A stretch of 17,841 bases of DNA, taken from Bacteroidota bacterium (GTDB lineage: Bacteria; Bacteroidota; Bacteroidia; NS11-12g; UBA955). The translations under genes were made by a program, and so were the position numbers. Below, in pieces: positions 1 to 8,239 of this stretch (position 1 is the first letter of the stretch; each line of letters begins with the position of its first letter). The notes beneath the pieces were generated by a model, which did not search any database, was not told the DNA's origin, and saw only the letters and a list, made by a program, of their open reading frames with translations. The stretch lies in NCBI GenBank assembly GCA_947450015.1, contig CANFUB010000017.1, forward strand, positions 1 to 17,841. Direction: 5' to 3'.

Positions 1-1371
1 ATAGAACAAGCATGGAAACTTGGCCATTTTCTGTTTCTAATTTTATTAGGACTGTCAGTGTTTTATGCACTCGAAAGGGTTTGTTATATGGACAGTGCTT
101 TTATGTTTTTTCGCATGGTGAACGATGAAAAATTGATTGCAGAAGGAGGCAGGTATATCCATGTTATACCTCAATTTTTACCTTGGTTAATGGTGAAATT
201 AAATGCCCCATTGCATTTAATTATTGTAAGTTTTTCATTCCTTTACACTGCCTGTTTTTATCTAGCTTATATCATAATTGGTAAGTTAATGAAGCAGAAA
301 GTCATTGCAGTTATTTTCCTATTTTTGCTACTCATTTCTGTTAATGAAACTTTCTTTGATGTGGTTACAGAAACAAAATTTTCTCTTGCTTTTGCATGTT
401 TGTTTTTAGCCCATTTATTGCGTGAAAAACAAGCGTCGATTTATATTGGCATTTTGATCCTTGTTTTTGGTTTTTACACCCATCCAATTTTTGTGGTTTA
501 TTGTGCAATTATTATCTTTTTTATAAGTCTTTACAAGTTTAATAGGCACCTCCTAATTTACGGTGGTGTAATAATGATATTGTTGCTTAGTAAAGCCTTA
601 ATTTTTGGCTCTACTACCTATGAAAAGGAGCTTTTATCAGCAACTTTTTATAATCCTTTTCAATTGCTTAAAAATTCGTTTATACATACCTACTTTGGGG
701 GTTTGTTGGGCACTCAATTTATTGTTTTAATTTGTATCATTTTTCTACAACTGTTTAGCCTTTTAAAAAGCAAAAAATGGTTACTGCTTAGCATGTATTT
801 TATGGCCATGTTTTTGCTTTATATTGCCTTGGCATTGGTGTATAGCAAAGGCGATAGTCATATGATGATTCAGAAGACCTTGTTGGTTTTTCATTTTATA
901 CTTTTGATTCCTTTTGTTTTGTTAGAAAAAACGATGTCAGTATGGGTGCAAAGGAGTGTTTATTTTCTTATAATCCTTGGATGCTTTTGGGCACTATGGT
1001 CAACAAATACTTTGGCTAAAAAGTATACAAATAGGGTTGCAGTGCTTGAACATTTTTTAAGAAAATTACCAAAACAATCTGATAAATATTTAATATCAGA
1101 AAATCAAATTAACCACGAGGTGATGATGGGTACTTGGGCCCTACCACACGAATCAATTTTAGTTTCAAAAATTAAGTTCAAAAATCCTATAAATCTGAAA
1201 AATTTTAGGGAAAGAAATGACACACTTTTTTTAAGTCAATTTCCAAATGGATTTCGCCCTGCATTTGGACTTCCATTGCTAAATTCTGAACTTAACACTA
1301 CTTATTTTGAAATGGATGAAAGTAAAAAGGTTTTATGGTTGGATAGCACTTATATTTTGGGTAAAAATTAG
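1..1371 (+). CDS. Multi-pass membrane protein of unknown function, 5'-partial
   Basis: The reading frame is open from base 1 and encodes a hydrophobic segment before the first possible start (GTG at 58), so the gene very probably begins outside the window. Counting from the first codon seen, about ten hydrophobic segments are visible up to residue ~335 (for example 8-24, 71-93, 125-140, 233-255, 259-280, 294-309, 319-334). A more polar tail of about 120 residues follows. The early part carries a YMDSAFMFFRMVND stretch and then IPQFLPWLMVKL. This layout, an acidic residue just after the first membrane segment and then a loop and many helices, recalls polytopic envelope proteins such as lipid-linked-sugar glycosyltransferases (GT-C type), but I see no decisive motif. 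It ends one base from the convergent methyltransferase gene. No function is assigned; that it is a real gene is secure from its length and composition. Confidence 0.8.
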   Translation: MEQAWKLGHFLFLILLGLSVFYALERVCYMDSAFMFFRMVNDEKLIAEGGRYIHVIPQFLPWLMVKLNAPLHLIIVSFSFLYTACFYLAYIIIGKLMKQKVIAVIFLFLLLISVNETFFDVVTETKFSLAFACLFLAHLLREKQASIYIGILILVFGFYTHPIFVVYCAIIIFFISLYKFNRHLLIYGGVIMILLLSKALIFGSTTYEKELLSATFYNPFQLLKNSFIHTYFGGLLGTQFIVLICIIFLQLFSLLKSKKWLLLSMYFMAMFLLYIALALVYSKGDSHMMIQKTLLVFHFILLIPFVLLEKTMSVWVQRSVYFLIILGCFWALWSTNTLAKKYTNRVAVLEHFLRKLPKQSDKYLISENQINHEVMMGTWALPHESILVSKIKFKNPINLKNFRERNDTLFLSQFPNGFRPAFGLPLLNSELNTTYFEMDESKKVLWLDSTYILGKN

Positions 1372-1372
1372 A

Positions 1373-2077
1373 CTATTTACCTATAGCAAATAAGCATGGC
1401 ACCTTGCCAATTACAAATTTGTTTTGTTGCCACCAACCAATAGGTTTAGAGATAATATTTTCATTTTCGCCTGTCAAATCAATGGCCAGCATTAGCATGG
1501 TAGTGGGCTTTAAAATTTGACACAAATCTGTCAATAATTGATCGTTGCGGTAGGGCGCTTCAATGAATAATTGGGTTGTGTGATTTGCCTCATTTTCGAG
1601 TTGCTGTAACACTGTTTTTTTATCTAATCCTTTGGTGGGTATGTAACCCAAAAATTTAAAACTTTGCCCATTGAAACCGCTCGCAATTAATGCTAGTAAA
1701 ATGGAGGAAGGACCTGTTAAAGGTTTTACCTGCAAATTCATTTCATGGGCTAGTTTTACGACATGTGTACCAGGGTCGGCAATACATGGTAATCCTGCTT
1801 CTGACATTAATCCAATGCGATGATAACTGTTTAAGAATAGTTTTAAGTCAGACAACTGGGCAGGTAAATCGTGTTTATCGAGCTCATAAATTTCGATGCT
1901 CTGTAAGGGTGTTGGATGGTTGATAAACTTTAGAAAATGTCTAGCTGTTTTAGCATTTTCAACGATAAAATGGGTAATAGAGTGTATTGTTTCTAGTACA
2001 TTATGGGGTAAATACCAGTTGATTGAGGTATCGGAAAGCCCCACAGGTACTAAAAATAGCGTATTTTTGTCTTTCAT
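1373..2077 (-). CDS. RsmI-like SAM-dependent methyltransferase (tetrapyrrole methylase fold)
   Basis: A 234-aa protein from the ATG at 2077; an upstream in-frame ATG (2107) would add ten residues that resemble nothing and is not used. It matches the RsmI/tetrapyrrole-methylase superfamily. Seen: an N-terminal strand LFLVPVG (7-13), GLMSEAGLPCIADPG (89-103, the counterpart of the SDAGTPxxSDPG loop of RsmI), and LTGPSSILLALIASGF (120-135, the counterpart of PGPSAxxxALxxSG), followed by FLGYIPTKG. RsmI 2'-O-methylates C1402 of 16S rRNA in the cytoplasm. The usual TPIGN motif at the N terminus is here VGLSD, and the protein is shorter than typical RsmI (about 280 aa). It may therefore be the divergent second paralogue found in Bacteroidota rather than RsmI itself, and its substrate is uncertain. 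No Shine-Dalgarno is visible. Its stop is one base from the stop of the membrane gene on the other strand. Confidence 0.85.
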   Translation of the reverse strand: MKDKNTLFLVPVGLSDTSINWYLPHNVLETIHSITHFIVENAKTARHFLKFINHPTPLQSIEIYELDKHDLPAQLSDLKLFLNSYHRIGLMSEAGLPCIADPGTHVVKLAHEMNLQVKPLTGPSSILLALIASGFNGQSFKFLGYIPTKGLDKKTVLQQLENEANHTTQLFIEAPYRNDQLLTDLCQILKPTTMLMLAIDLTGENENIISKPIGWWQQNKFVIGKVPCLFAIGK

Positions 2078-2114
2078 TAAATATATTATGATTGAAATTT
2101 TACACAATAATGCG

Positions 2115-2122
2115 TATTTTTG
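2115..2122 (+). promoter_or_regulatory. Putative Bacteroidota -7 box for porU2
   Basis: TATTTTTG fits the Bacteroidota -7 consensus TAnnTTTG exactly. A possible -33 element is ATTG at 2091-2094, 20 bases upstream. Transcription would start near 2127-2130, leaving a leader of about 15-18 bases before the ATG at 2145. It lies in the 67-base gap between the divergent methyltransferase and porU2 starts. The same octamer also occurs at 2062-2069, inside the methyltransferase coding region. Confidence 0.5.
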
Positions 2123-2144
2123 TAATCAAACTGCACTATAAACT

Positions 2145-5100
2145 ATGAAAAGAATTATTTTTCTTATTGGATTTCTATCCATTTTGAAATTATCTACGGG
2201 CCAGAACTATGGCAATGAGTGGATTAATTACAATCAAAAGTATTTCAAAATTAAAATTGGAGAACAAGGTATTTACCACTTGGATTATACCACATTAATT
2301 GATGCGGCAACCGAGATGAAAATTAGCCTTGGCGATGTTAATCCCAAAAAGTGGCAAATATTTCATTTAGGAAAAGAGATACCCATTTTTGTTTCGGGCG
2401 AGGCGGATAATCAGTTTAACAGTTACGACTACATTGAATTCTACGCCAAAACCAACAATGGTGCATTAGACCAAGAGTTATATCTTGATCCAAGTTTTCA
2501 AGCACAGACAACCCGCAGTTTGATAACGGATAGCAGTTATTATTACCTTACGTATCTTCCAAATGCGTCGTCAAGTAACGGTTGGCATATGCAGACCTAT
2601 AAATTCACAAATTACAATGGGTATACGCCAGAGCCCTATTTTATGGCGGAAAGTAACTTAACCTTTAACGATTATTACAATTCAGGAAAGCCATTTGATG
2701 TGGCTGGTTATGATACCTACAATCCGGAGTATACCATGGGTGAAGGCTTTTATGGTCCAGCTTTTGGTTTCGGTCAGTTAAATGGTATTCAATACAAAAC
2801 AGAGGCTATCAATTCTAAGTTTGTTAGTACAAATGGGCCTCTGCCATTGCTTTCATTTACTGTTGCGGGAACCACAGATACCAAAAATGCTGTTCTAGAC
2901 CACCATTTAACCACTAGTATTAGCACTGATAATACAAATTTTGTCACCATCTTTGATACACTTTACGGTGGTTATTCTATTGTTAAAAAATCACTCAATC
3001 TACCTCGAAACTATTTTGGCAGTAACAATACATATTTAAAATTTCAGGGCGAGTTTATGACGGCAATTCCAATTCAGGGACATGCCATCGCAGAAATTGA
3101 TTTAAAGTACCCTAGAGTTTTTGACCTAGATGACAATACGACAATGTCATTTAACATCAATGCTTCTAACGACCCAAGACACATCGATTGGATTAATTAC
3201 AAAAGCACGCGAAAAAAACCAGTTGCATACGATCTTACAAATGGCTATCGCATCGAGGGTGCTGTATACAGTGGCAATAAGATGCATTTTTTCTTACCGC
3301 CTTCTCCTACAAGTACAACGGATTGTTATTTGTTGGATAGCTTAGATATTAGAACTGTAACAACGAGACAAATAGAACCAGCAATCAGTTACGAGGTATT
3401 GGATAAAGACTTGTTAAAGTTTAACAGTACCCAAATCATAAATAAAAACAAATTGGTTCTGCTTACCAATGAAAAATTAGTTGGACCCTACACCGAACAA
3501 TATTTAGGTTTAAAAAGTACTGCTACAGCTACAAGTCCAAATACACTTGTAACAGTGCAACAATTGTATAATAACTTTTCATACGGGATTCCGCATCCAA
3601 TTGCAATTCGCAGATACATTCGTTTTTTAGCTGAAAATGGCGATACCACATTGAAATATTTATTTTTGGTAGGAAGAGGTTACCAAACCAATTTTATGCG
3701 ATTGAATGGCTATCAAAATTTAAATGCAGTGCCATCGATAGGTGTACCAGCCTCTGATAATTTATTTGCCAGCAATATCAATGGTTCGGGCATTGCGCCA
3801 GTGATTGCCATTGGTCGATTGACGATTGACAAAGCCCACGATTTGGGCATTTATACCAATAAATTAATAGACATGGCCAACAGTGGAAATGCCGCCTGGA
3901 AAAAGGAGGTATTACATTTGGCTGGCGGAGAGGATGGTTCACAAACATCGCTAATCAAAAGAAGATTGGAAGGTTTGGGTAGCTTTGTAGAACAAGAACC
4001 TTTTGGTGGTAGAGTAAAAATGCTTGCCAAATCTGCTGCTGGTGTTTCAGATCCATACTTAACAAGTAAATTAATTGAACAAGTCGACAGTGGTAAACAG
4101 TTGGTTACTTTCCTAGGGCATGGGAGTTCGGTAACCACAGACATAGACATGGGTGATACTGCTGATTATGCCAATTACGGTAAGTACCCTGTATTTTATT
4201 TTAATGGTTGTAGCATTGGTAATCCTTGTACTGGGCCACCTTCAAAATCAACACGTTTATCGGGTGAGAATTTTTTGAAAGCCAGTAGAAAAGGTGCTAT
4301 TGCATTCATCGCTCAAACAGGTTTAACAGAGTTAGGCAAAGTACAAGAGTATATGCAAGAATTTTATAGCTTGTCTTTTAAAAGTAACTATACAGGCTAT
4401 TACACAGTTGGCGATGCTGTAAAGGATATGCTAAAAAACAATAACAATAGTTCTGATTCATTAGGAACGATTATTGGGCGTATTACTTTTTTACAAGGTG
4501 ATCCTTCTGCTGAATGGTACCAACCACAGCTGCCAGATTATAGCATCAATGAAACTTCAATTTCAACTTATCCTTCTAATTTTACAGCCATTAGTGATTC
4601 ATTTGCACTTGCTGTAACTGTAGAGAACAATGGTAAATTTCTTATTGATTCTTTTAACATTAAAGTTGAAAGGACCTATCCAAATGATTTCATAAAAACA
4701 ACGTATAATTTTAAAGTGCCGGGGGTAATGAATAAAACCACTTACTTTCTGTACATCAAATCGAAAGATATTGCCACCACAGGGACCAATAAATTTGTAA
4801 TTACTGTAAATGATTTACATACTGTCGATGAAGGAACAGCTTATGCCAATAATTCAACAGATTTTAGCGTATTAATTCCGGGGAATGGTATTCATTTAAT
4901 TTATCCAAAGCGGTTTGATATTATCTCTAATTTAAACAATGATACTGTAGAGTTGGTGGCCCAAGCACTTAATATTTTTGAAAATAATTATCAGTTTTAT
5001 TTTGATATCGATACAGCAAGTACTTTTGATAGTCCTTGGAAGAAGAGCGATAGTTCATCCAACATTGTTGGTCAGATTCAAAAATGGAAAATTAAATTAT

Positions 5101-7280
5101 TAGGCAACAGTGATAGCATCGTTTATTATTGGAGGGCCAAAATCAACACAGGTGGTATTGAAGGTTCCTACATTGATAGAAGTTTTGTTCATATTTTTAA
5201 TCACCAACCAGGCTGGTCGCAATCGCATTTTCCGCAATTTTATCCTAGCAGTAAACTCAACAAAATAAAATTAAATAGACTACGCAGAGAATTTGAATAC
5301 ACCACCAATTCTGAATATGTATATGTTAATTCTGCCATCAATCCTTATCCTGGTTATGGAATTAAGAAAGGTGGACAAGGCGCTACCTCTTTAAACCCAG
5401 GTGCACCATTTGGCGGAGTTGTTGCCGTATTGTTTGATAAGAACACTTTGGAACAATTTAAATTGAACGATATTTTTAATCCAAATGCGTATACTTTTGA
5501 TGCGACAACTAATACCTATGGTTTGTTGGAAAATGTGCGCAAATATTATAATTTTAGTATAGGTTATCCTGCAGGCAACGCGCAATTTCCGCGATGGGTA
5601 GATTCTATACCTGATAGTACATATGTTGCCTTGTGCAACAGGGGTTCATTTGTAAGAGGCAATTGGTCGCAGGACGTGGTGGATGCCTTTGGTAAATTAG
5701 GTTGTAAATTAATGAACAATGTTTTTACAGGTAATACAAGCTATGCCATGATTGGTCGCAAAGGCGCTGCTCCTGGTTGGGCTGTTGAGGACTCTGGATT
5801 ATGGGTATTGAACAATGATCAAAGTTATATTGAAATACAAAAGGAGTTGATTGGTAAATATGATAAAGGCAGTATAAAAACTGAACTAATTGGACCATCA
5901 TCAGAATGGAAGAAACTCTACCATTATACATCAACGAAAGATACCAAATTGGGCGATGATTTTTACATTAAAGTCCATGGTGTTACCAATTCAGGAATCG
6001 ATTCAGTTTGTTTAGATTTTGTAAAAGCGAATGAAATTGACATCTCTTCTATTGATGCCAAACGGTTTCCAAATATTTATTTAGAAGGGATATTTAGTGA
6101 TCAAATTAATTACACGCCACCGCAACTCAAGAACTGGCGAGTATCGGCTGGCGATGTTCCAGAAGGGGCACTGAATCCAAATCTATCGAATATTGCATGG
6201 CGCGATAGTTTAAGACAAGGCGAAGCTTTTAGATACAATATTGGTTTTCAAAATGTATCGGTGTTGCCATTCCCTGCCAACTTAAAATACCAGGTTAAAA
6301 TCTTTAACATCGATACAAGAGATACGGTATATGATTCAACCTATTACTATGGTTCAGCATTGAATGCTGGTCAATTTTTCCCAATCGCAACAACACTTGC
6401 AACCAACAAAATGAGTGGTCGTTATGCTTATTTGGTAAAAGTTAATTTTGATGCATTTTCAAAAGCAGAGATGCCAGAGCTTTCTTTGGTAAACAATTCA
6501 GCCATTCGTTACTTTGAGGTGCTAGAAGATAAAATTAATCCACTTTTAGATGTTACCTTCGATTCGAGACATATTTCGAATGGTGAAATCGTTTCGGCCA
6601 ATCCTGTAGTATTAATCTCAAGTAAAGATGAGAATGCATACAATTGGCAGATAGATAGCAATGGAATTAAATTGTGGTGGAAGAAACCAAATTCAACACA
6701 ATTTGAAAGAATAGATTTTGATAGTTTTGATATCAAATTCATACCAGCCAATTCTGTAAGTAACATAGCGAGAGCAGAGTTTTCTCCTAAAAATTTATCT
6801 GATGGAATTTATACATTAAAAGTACAATCGAATGATGCCAATTTGAACAATGCAGGTTCAACAGAATATCAAATTAATTTCACAGTTGTCAATCAAAAAT
6901 CGGCTACGAATTTTTACCCTTATCCAAATCCATTTACCTCGGCCATGCGCTTTGTATTTACACTTACAGGTAACGAAGTGCCAGATTATATTAATATTAA
7001 AATCATGACCATACAGGGCAAGGTTGTGAAGGAATTAAACAAAGATGATTTAGGCAATATCCATGTGGGTTCTAACATTACAGATGTTGTTTGGGATGGT
7101 ACCGATCAGTATGGCGATAGATTGTCAAATGGGGTATATTTATATACGGTTACCATCAAATCGAATGGTGAAGATATTACCCAAATAAATTCGGATAATG
7201 TCAGCAATGATTTGAATGCCGATAAGGCCAATAATAATTTATTTAAACACCATACAGGTAAAATTGTGCTCTTGCGATAA
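2145..7280 (+). CDS. porU2: Type IX secretion system C25-family protease, PorU2-like
   Basis: A 1711-aa exported protein. Residues 1-19 form a signal peptide (MKRIIFLIGFLSILKLSTG). A long N-terminal beta-rich region is followed by a gingipain-like C25 cysteine protease domain at about 435-790. The catalytic His is H659 in FLGHGSS and the nucleophile Cys is C689 in FYFNGCSIGN, the usual H-x(~30)-C spacing. The remainder is repeated beta-sandwich-like sequence. Near the C terminus a FlgD-Ig/T9SS-type-A-like module starts at about 1588 (YPYPNPF) and contains IQGKVVKEL, VWDGTDQYGDRLSNGVYLYTV. A short basic tail ends GKIVLLR. PorU is the outer-membrane sortase that removes C-terminal signals from T9SS cargo. 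PorU2 proteins are longer homologues (about 1600-1700 aa against about 1150 for PorU) whose exact substrate is unsettled. Both catalytic residues are present, so activity is plausible. The stop overlaps the start of the next gene (TAATG). Confidence 0.9.
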   Translation: MKRIIFLIGFLSILKLSTGQNYGNEWINYNQKYFKIKIGEQGIYHLDYTTLIDAATEMKISLGDVNPKKWQIFHLGKEIPIFVSGEADNQFNSYDYIEFYAKTNNGALDQELYLDPSFQAQTTRSLITDSSYYYLTYLPNASSSNGWHMQTYKFTNYNGYTPEPYFMAESNLTFNDYYNSGKPFDVAGYDTYNPEYTMGEGFYGPAFGFGQLNGIQYKTEAINSKFVSTNGPLPLLSFTVAGTTDTKNAVLDHHLTTSISTDNTNFVTIFDTLYGGYSIVKKSLNLPRNYFGSNNTYLKFQGEFMTAIPIQGHAIAEIDLKYPRVFDLDDNTTMSFNINASNDPRHIDWINYKSTRKKPVAYDLTNGYRIEGAVYSGNKMHFFLPPSPTSTTDCYLLDSLDIRTVTTRQIEPAISYEVLDKDLLKFNSTQIINKNKLVLLTNEKLVGPYTEQYLGLKSTATATSPNTLVTVQQLYNNFSYGIPHPIAIRRYIRFLAENGDTTLKYLFLVGRGYQTNFMRLNGYQNLNAVPSIGVPASDNLFASNINGSGIAPVIAIGRLTIDKAHDLGIYTNKLIDMANSGNAAWKKEVLHLAGGEDGSQTSLIKRRLEGLGSFVEQEPFGGRVKMLAKSAAGVSDPYLTSKLIEQVDSGKQLVTFLGHGSSVTTDIDMGDTADYANYGKYPVFYFNGCSIGNPCTGPPSKSTRLSGENFLKASRKGAIAFIAQTGLTELGKVQEYMQEFYSLSFKSNYTGYYTVGDAVKDMLKNNNNSSDSLGTIIGRITFLQGDPSAEWYQPQLPDYSINETSISTYPSNFTAISDSFALAVTVENNGKFLIDSFNIKVERTYPNDFIKTTYNFKVPGVMNKTTYFLYIKSKDIATTGTNKFVITVNDLHTVDEGTAYANNSTDFSVLIPGNGIHLIYPKRFDIISNLNNDTVELVAQALNIFENNYQFYFDIDTASTFDSPWKKSDSSSNIVGQIQKWKIKLLGNSDSIVYYWRAKINTGGIEGSYIDRSFVHIFNHQPGWSQSHFPQFYPSSKLNKIKLNRLRREFEYTTNSEYVYVNSAINPYPGYGIKKGGQGATSLNPGAPFGGVVAVLFDKNTLEQFKLNDIFNPNAYTFDATTNTYGLLENVRKYYNFSIGYPAGNAQFPRWVDSIPDSTYVALCNRGSFVRGNWSQDVVDAFGKLGCKLMNNVFTGNTSYAMIGRKGAAPGWAVEDSGLWVLNNDQSYIEIQKELIGKYDKGSIKTELIGPSSEWKKLYHYTSTKDTKLGDDFYIKVHGVTNSGIDSVCLDFVKANEIDISSIDAKRFPNIYLEGIFSDQINYTPPQLKNWRVSAGDVPEGALNPNLSNIAWRDSLRQGEAFRYNIGFQNVSVLPFPANLKYQVKIFNIDTRDTVYDSTYYYGSALNAGQFFPIATTLATNKMSGRYAYLVKVNFDAFSKAEMPELSLVNNSAIRYFEVLEDKINPLLDVTFDSRHISNGEIVSANPVVLISSKDENAYNWQIDSNGIKLWWKKPNSTQFERIDFDSFDIKFIPANSVSNIARAEFSPKNLSDGIYTLKVQSNDANLNNAGSTEYQINFTVVNQKSATNFYPYPNPFTSAMRFVFTLTGNEVPDYINIKIMTIQGKVVKELNKDDLGNIHVGSNITDVVWDGTDQYGDRLSNGVYLYTVTIKSNGEDITQINSDNVSNDLNADKANNNLFKHHTGKIVLLR

Positions 7281-8179
7281 TGTTAAATTACATCTCTAAA
7301 ATATTGTTAATACTAGTACTTGTGATTAGTATGGGTTTAAAACCACCTACACACAACATCACATTGTTACAAAAGTATGGCGCTGATGAAATGCGAGAAA
7401 TGGGTTGTGATACCATGGCGCATGTTATATTTTGGAGAAAAATTATGAATTTGCACCAAGACAGTTGCTTAATAAATGTCCATAGTTGTAGGAAAGTTTT
7501 AACCACCTATCCTGCGATTAATTGGAACATGTGCAGTGTTAACCAACGCCTTTCAATAGCAGATAGTTTGAGAAAATTGAGCGGTATTTATGACAGTAGC
7601 CGTGTTGTGGGTACCATGGGAAAGCGCTTCTTTTACGCATTTGAAAAGGTAGCACCTAAAGTACCGTTAGGTATTGAAGCCTTTGAAAGAAACAATGTAA
7701 ATGGTTGGTATGCCAAAGCGATATTGTTAATTGAAAGTCCTAATCAACTTCAAAAATCTACGGCAGGTGCATACGGTCCTTTTCAATTGATGAAAGGTGT
7801 GGCAAGAAGTTACGGCTTAAAGGTCAATAAGAAAAAGGATGAGCGTGCCAATTTTAACCGTTCTGCCTATGCAGCTAGTCAACTCATTAAAACCACTTGT
7901 ATACCATATACCAAATTGATGTTAGATGCCCGTGGCATTGCTTACAACGAGGATGATTTATGGTTTAGATTAATGGTAATGCATGTGTACAATGCGGGTG
8001 CTGGCAATGTGAGCATGGCCTTAAACGCAATTCCACAACCAGCGCAAGGGATGGGTTTAATAAAACAACTTTGGACCACCTCTGCAGGAAGATTTCAAAC
8101 ATCATCCCAAAACTATTCTCAACTCATTTTAGCCGCTTTTCTTGAGTATGATGAGCGCGTGGATAAGAAAGGGAAATAA
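7280..8179 (+). CDS. Lytic transglycosylase, SLT domain
   Basis: A 299-aa protein starting at ATG 7280, which overlaps the porU2 stop by one base. Such TAATG junctions normally couple translation of the second gene to the first. Residues 1-19 are a hydrophobic N-terminal segment that could be a signal peptide or anchor. The SLT (lysozyme-like) domain spans about 130-250. The likely catalytic Glu is E152 in LLIESPNQL, followed by STAGAYGPFQLM (160-171, the usual S-x-x-G-x-x-G-x-x-Q-x-M motif) and MHVYNAGAGNV (234-244, normally YNAGxGNV). Lytic transglycosylases cleave the MurNAc-GlcNAc bond of peptidoglycan to give 1,6-anhydroMurNAc ends in the periplasm. The region 20-125 has no recognisable domain, and its several cysteines (43, 63, 70, 85) might form disulfides. 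Its pairing with porU2 suggests a role in making room in the wall for an envelope or secretion complex; that is inference. Confidence 0.88.
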   Translation: MLNYISKILLILVLVISMGLKPPTHNITLLQKYGADEMREMGCDTMAHVIFWRKIMNLHQDSCLINVHSCRKVLTTYPAINWNMCSVNQRLSIADSLRKLSGIYDSSRVVGTMGKRFFYAFEKVAPKVPLGIEAFERNNVNGWYAKAILLIESPNQLQKSTAGAYGPFQLMKGVARSYGLKVNKKKDERANFNRSAYAASQLIKTTCIPYTKLMLDARGIAYNEDDLWFRLMVMHVYNAGAGNVSMALNAIPQPAQGMGLIKQLWTTSAGRFQTSSQNYSQLILAAFLEYDERVDKKGK

Positions 8180-8182
8180 ATG

Positions 8183-8239
8183 TCATTTATGGACGTTATT
8201 TAATTAACGAATAATTTATCATTGCATTTCCATAAATGA
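8183..8239. repeat. Perfect 11-bp inverted repeat spanning the intergenic gap
   Basis: TCATTTATGGA (8183-8193) and TCCATAAATGA (8229-8239) are exact reverse complements separated by 35 bases. Directly inside the left arm is a second small dyad, CGTTA-TTTAAT-TAACG (8194-8209). The right arm contains the ATG (8236-8238) of the ELWxxDGT gene, and the left arm begins 3 bases after the stop of the transglycosylase gene. In a read-through transcript the stem would cover that start codon. It has no poly-T tract, so it is not an obvious intrinsic terminator. No target-site duplication or transposase was seen. Confidence 0.6.

Noticed and set aside
2062..2069. Second TATTTTTG on the plus strand upstream of porU2
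   Set aside because: It lies inside the methyltransferase coding sequence, 75 bases before the porU2 ATG, and a better-placed box exists at 2115; chance occurrence in AT-rich DNA is likely.
1690..2141. Two short plus-strand open frames over the methyltransferase gene
   Set aside because: They lie opposite conserved RsmI-like motifs and their translations look like random sequence.
8183..8239. Reading the inverted repeat as a small transposable element (MITE)
   Set aside because: It is only 57 bases long, has no flanking direct repeats and no second copy in the window.
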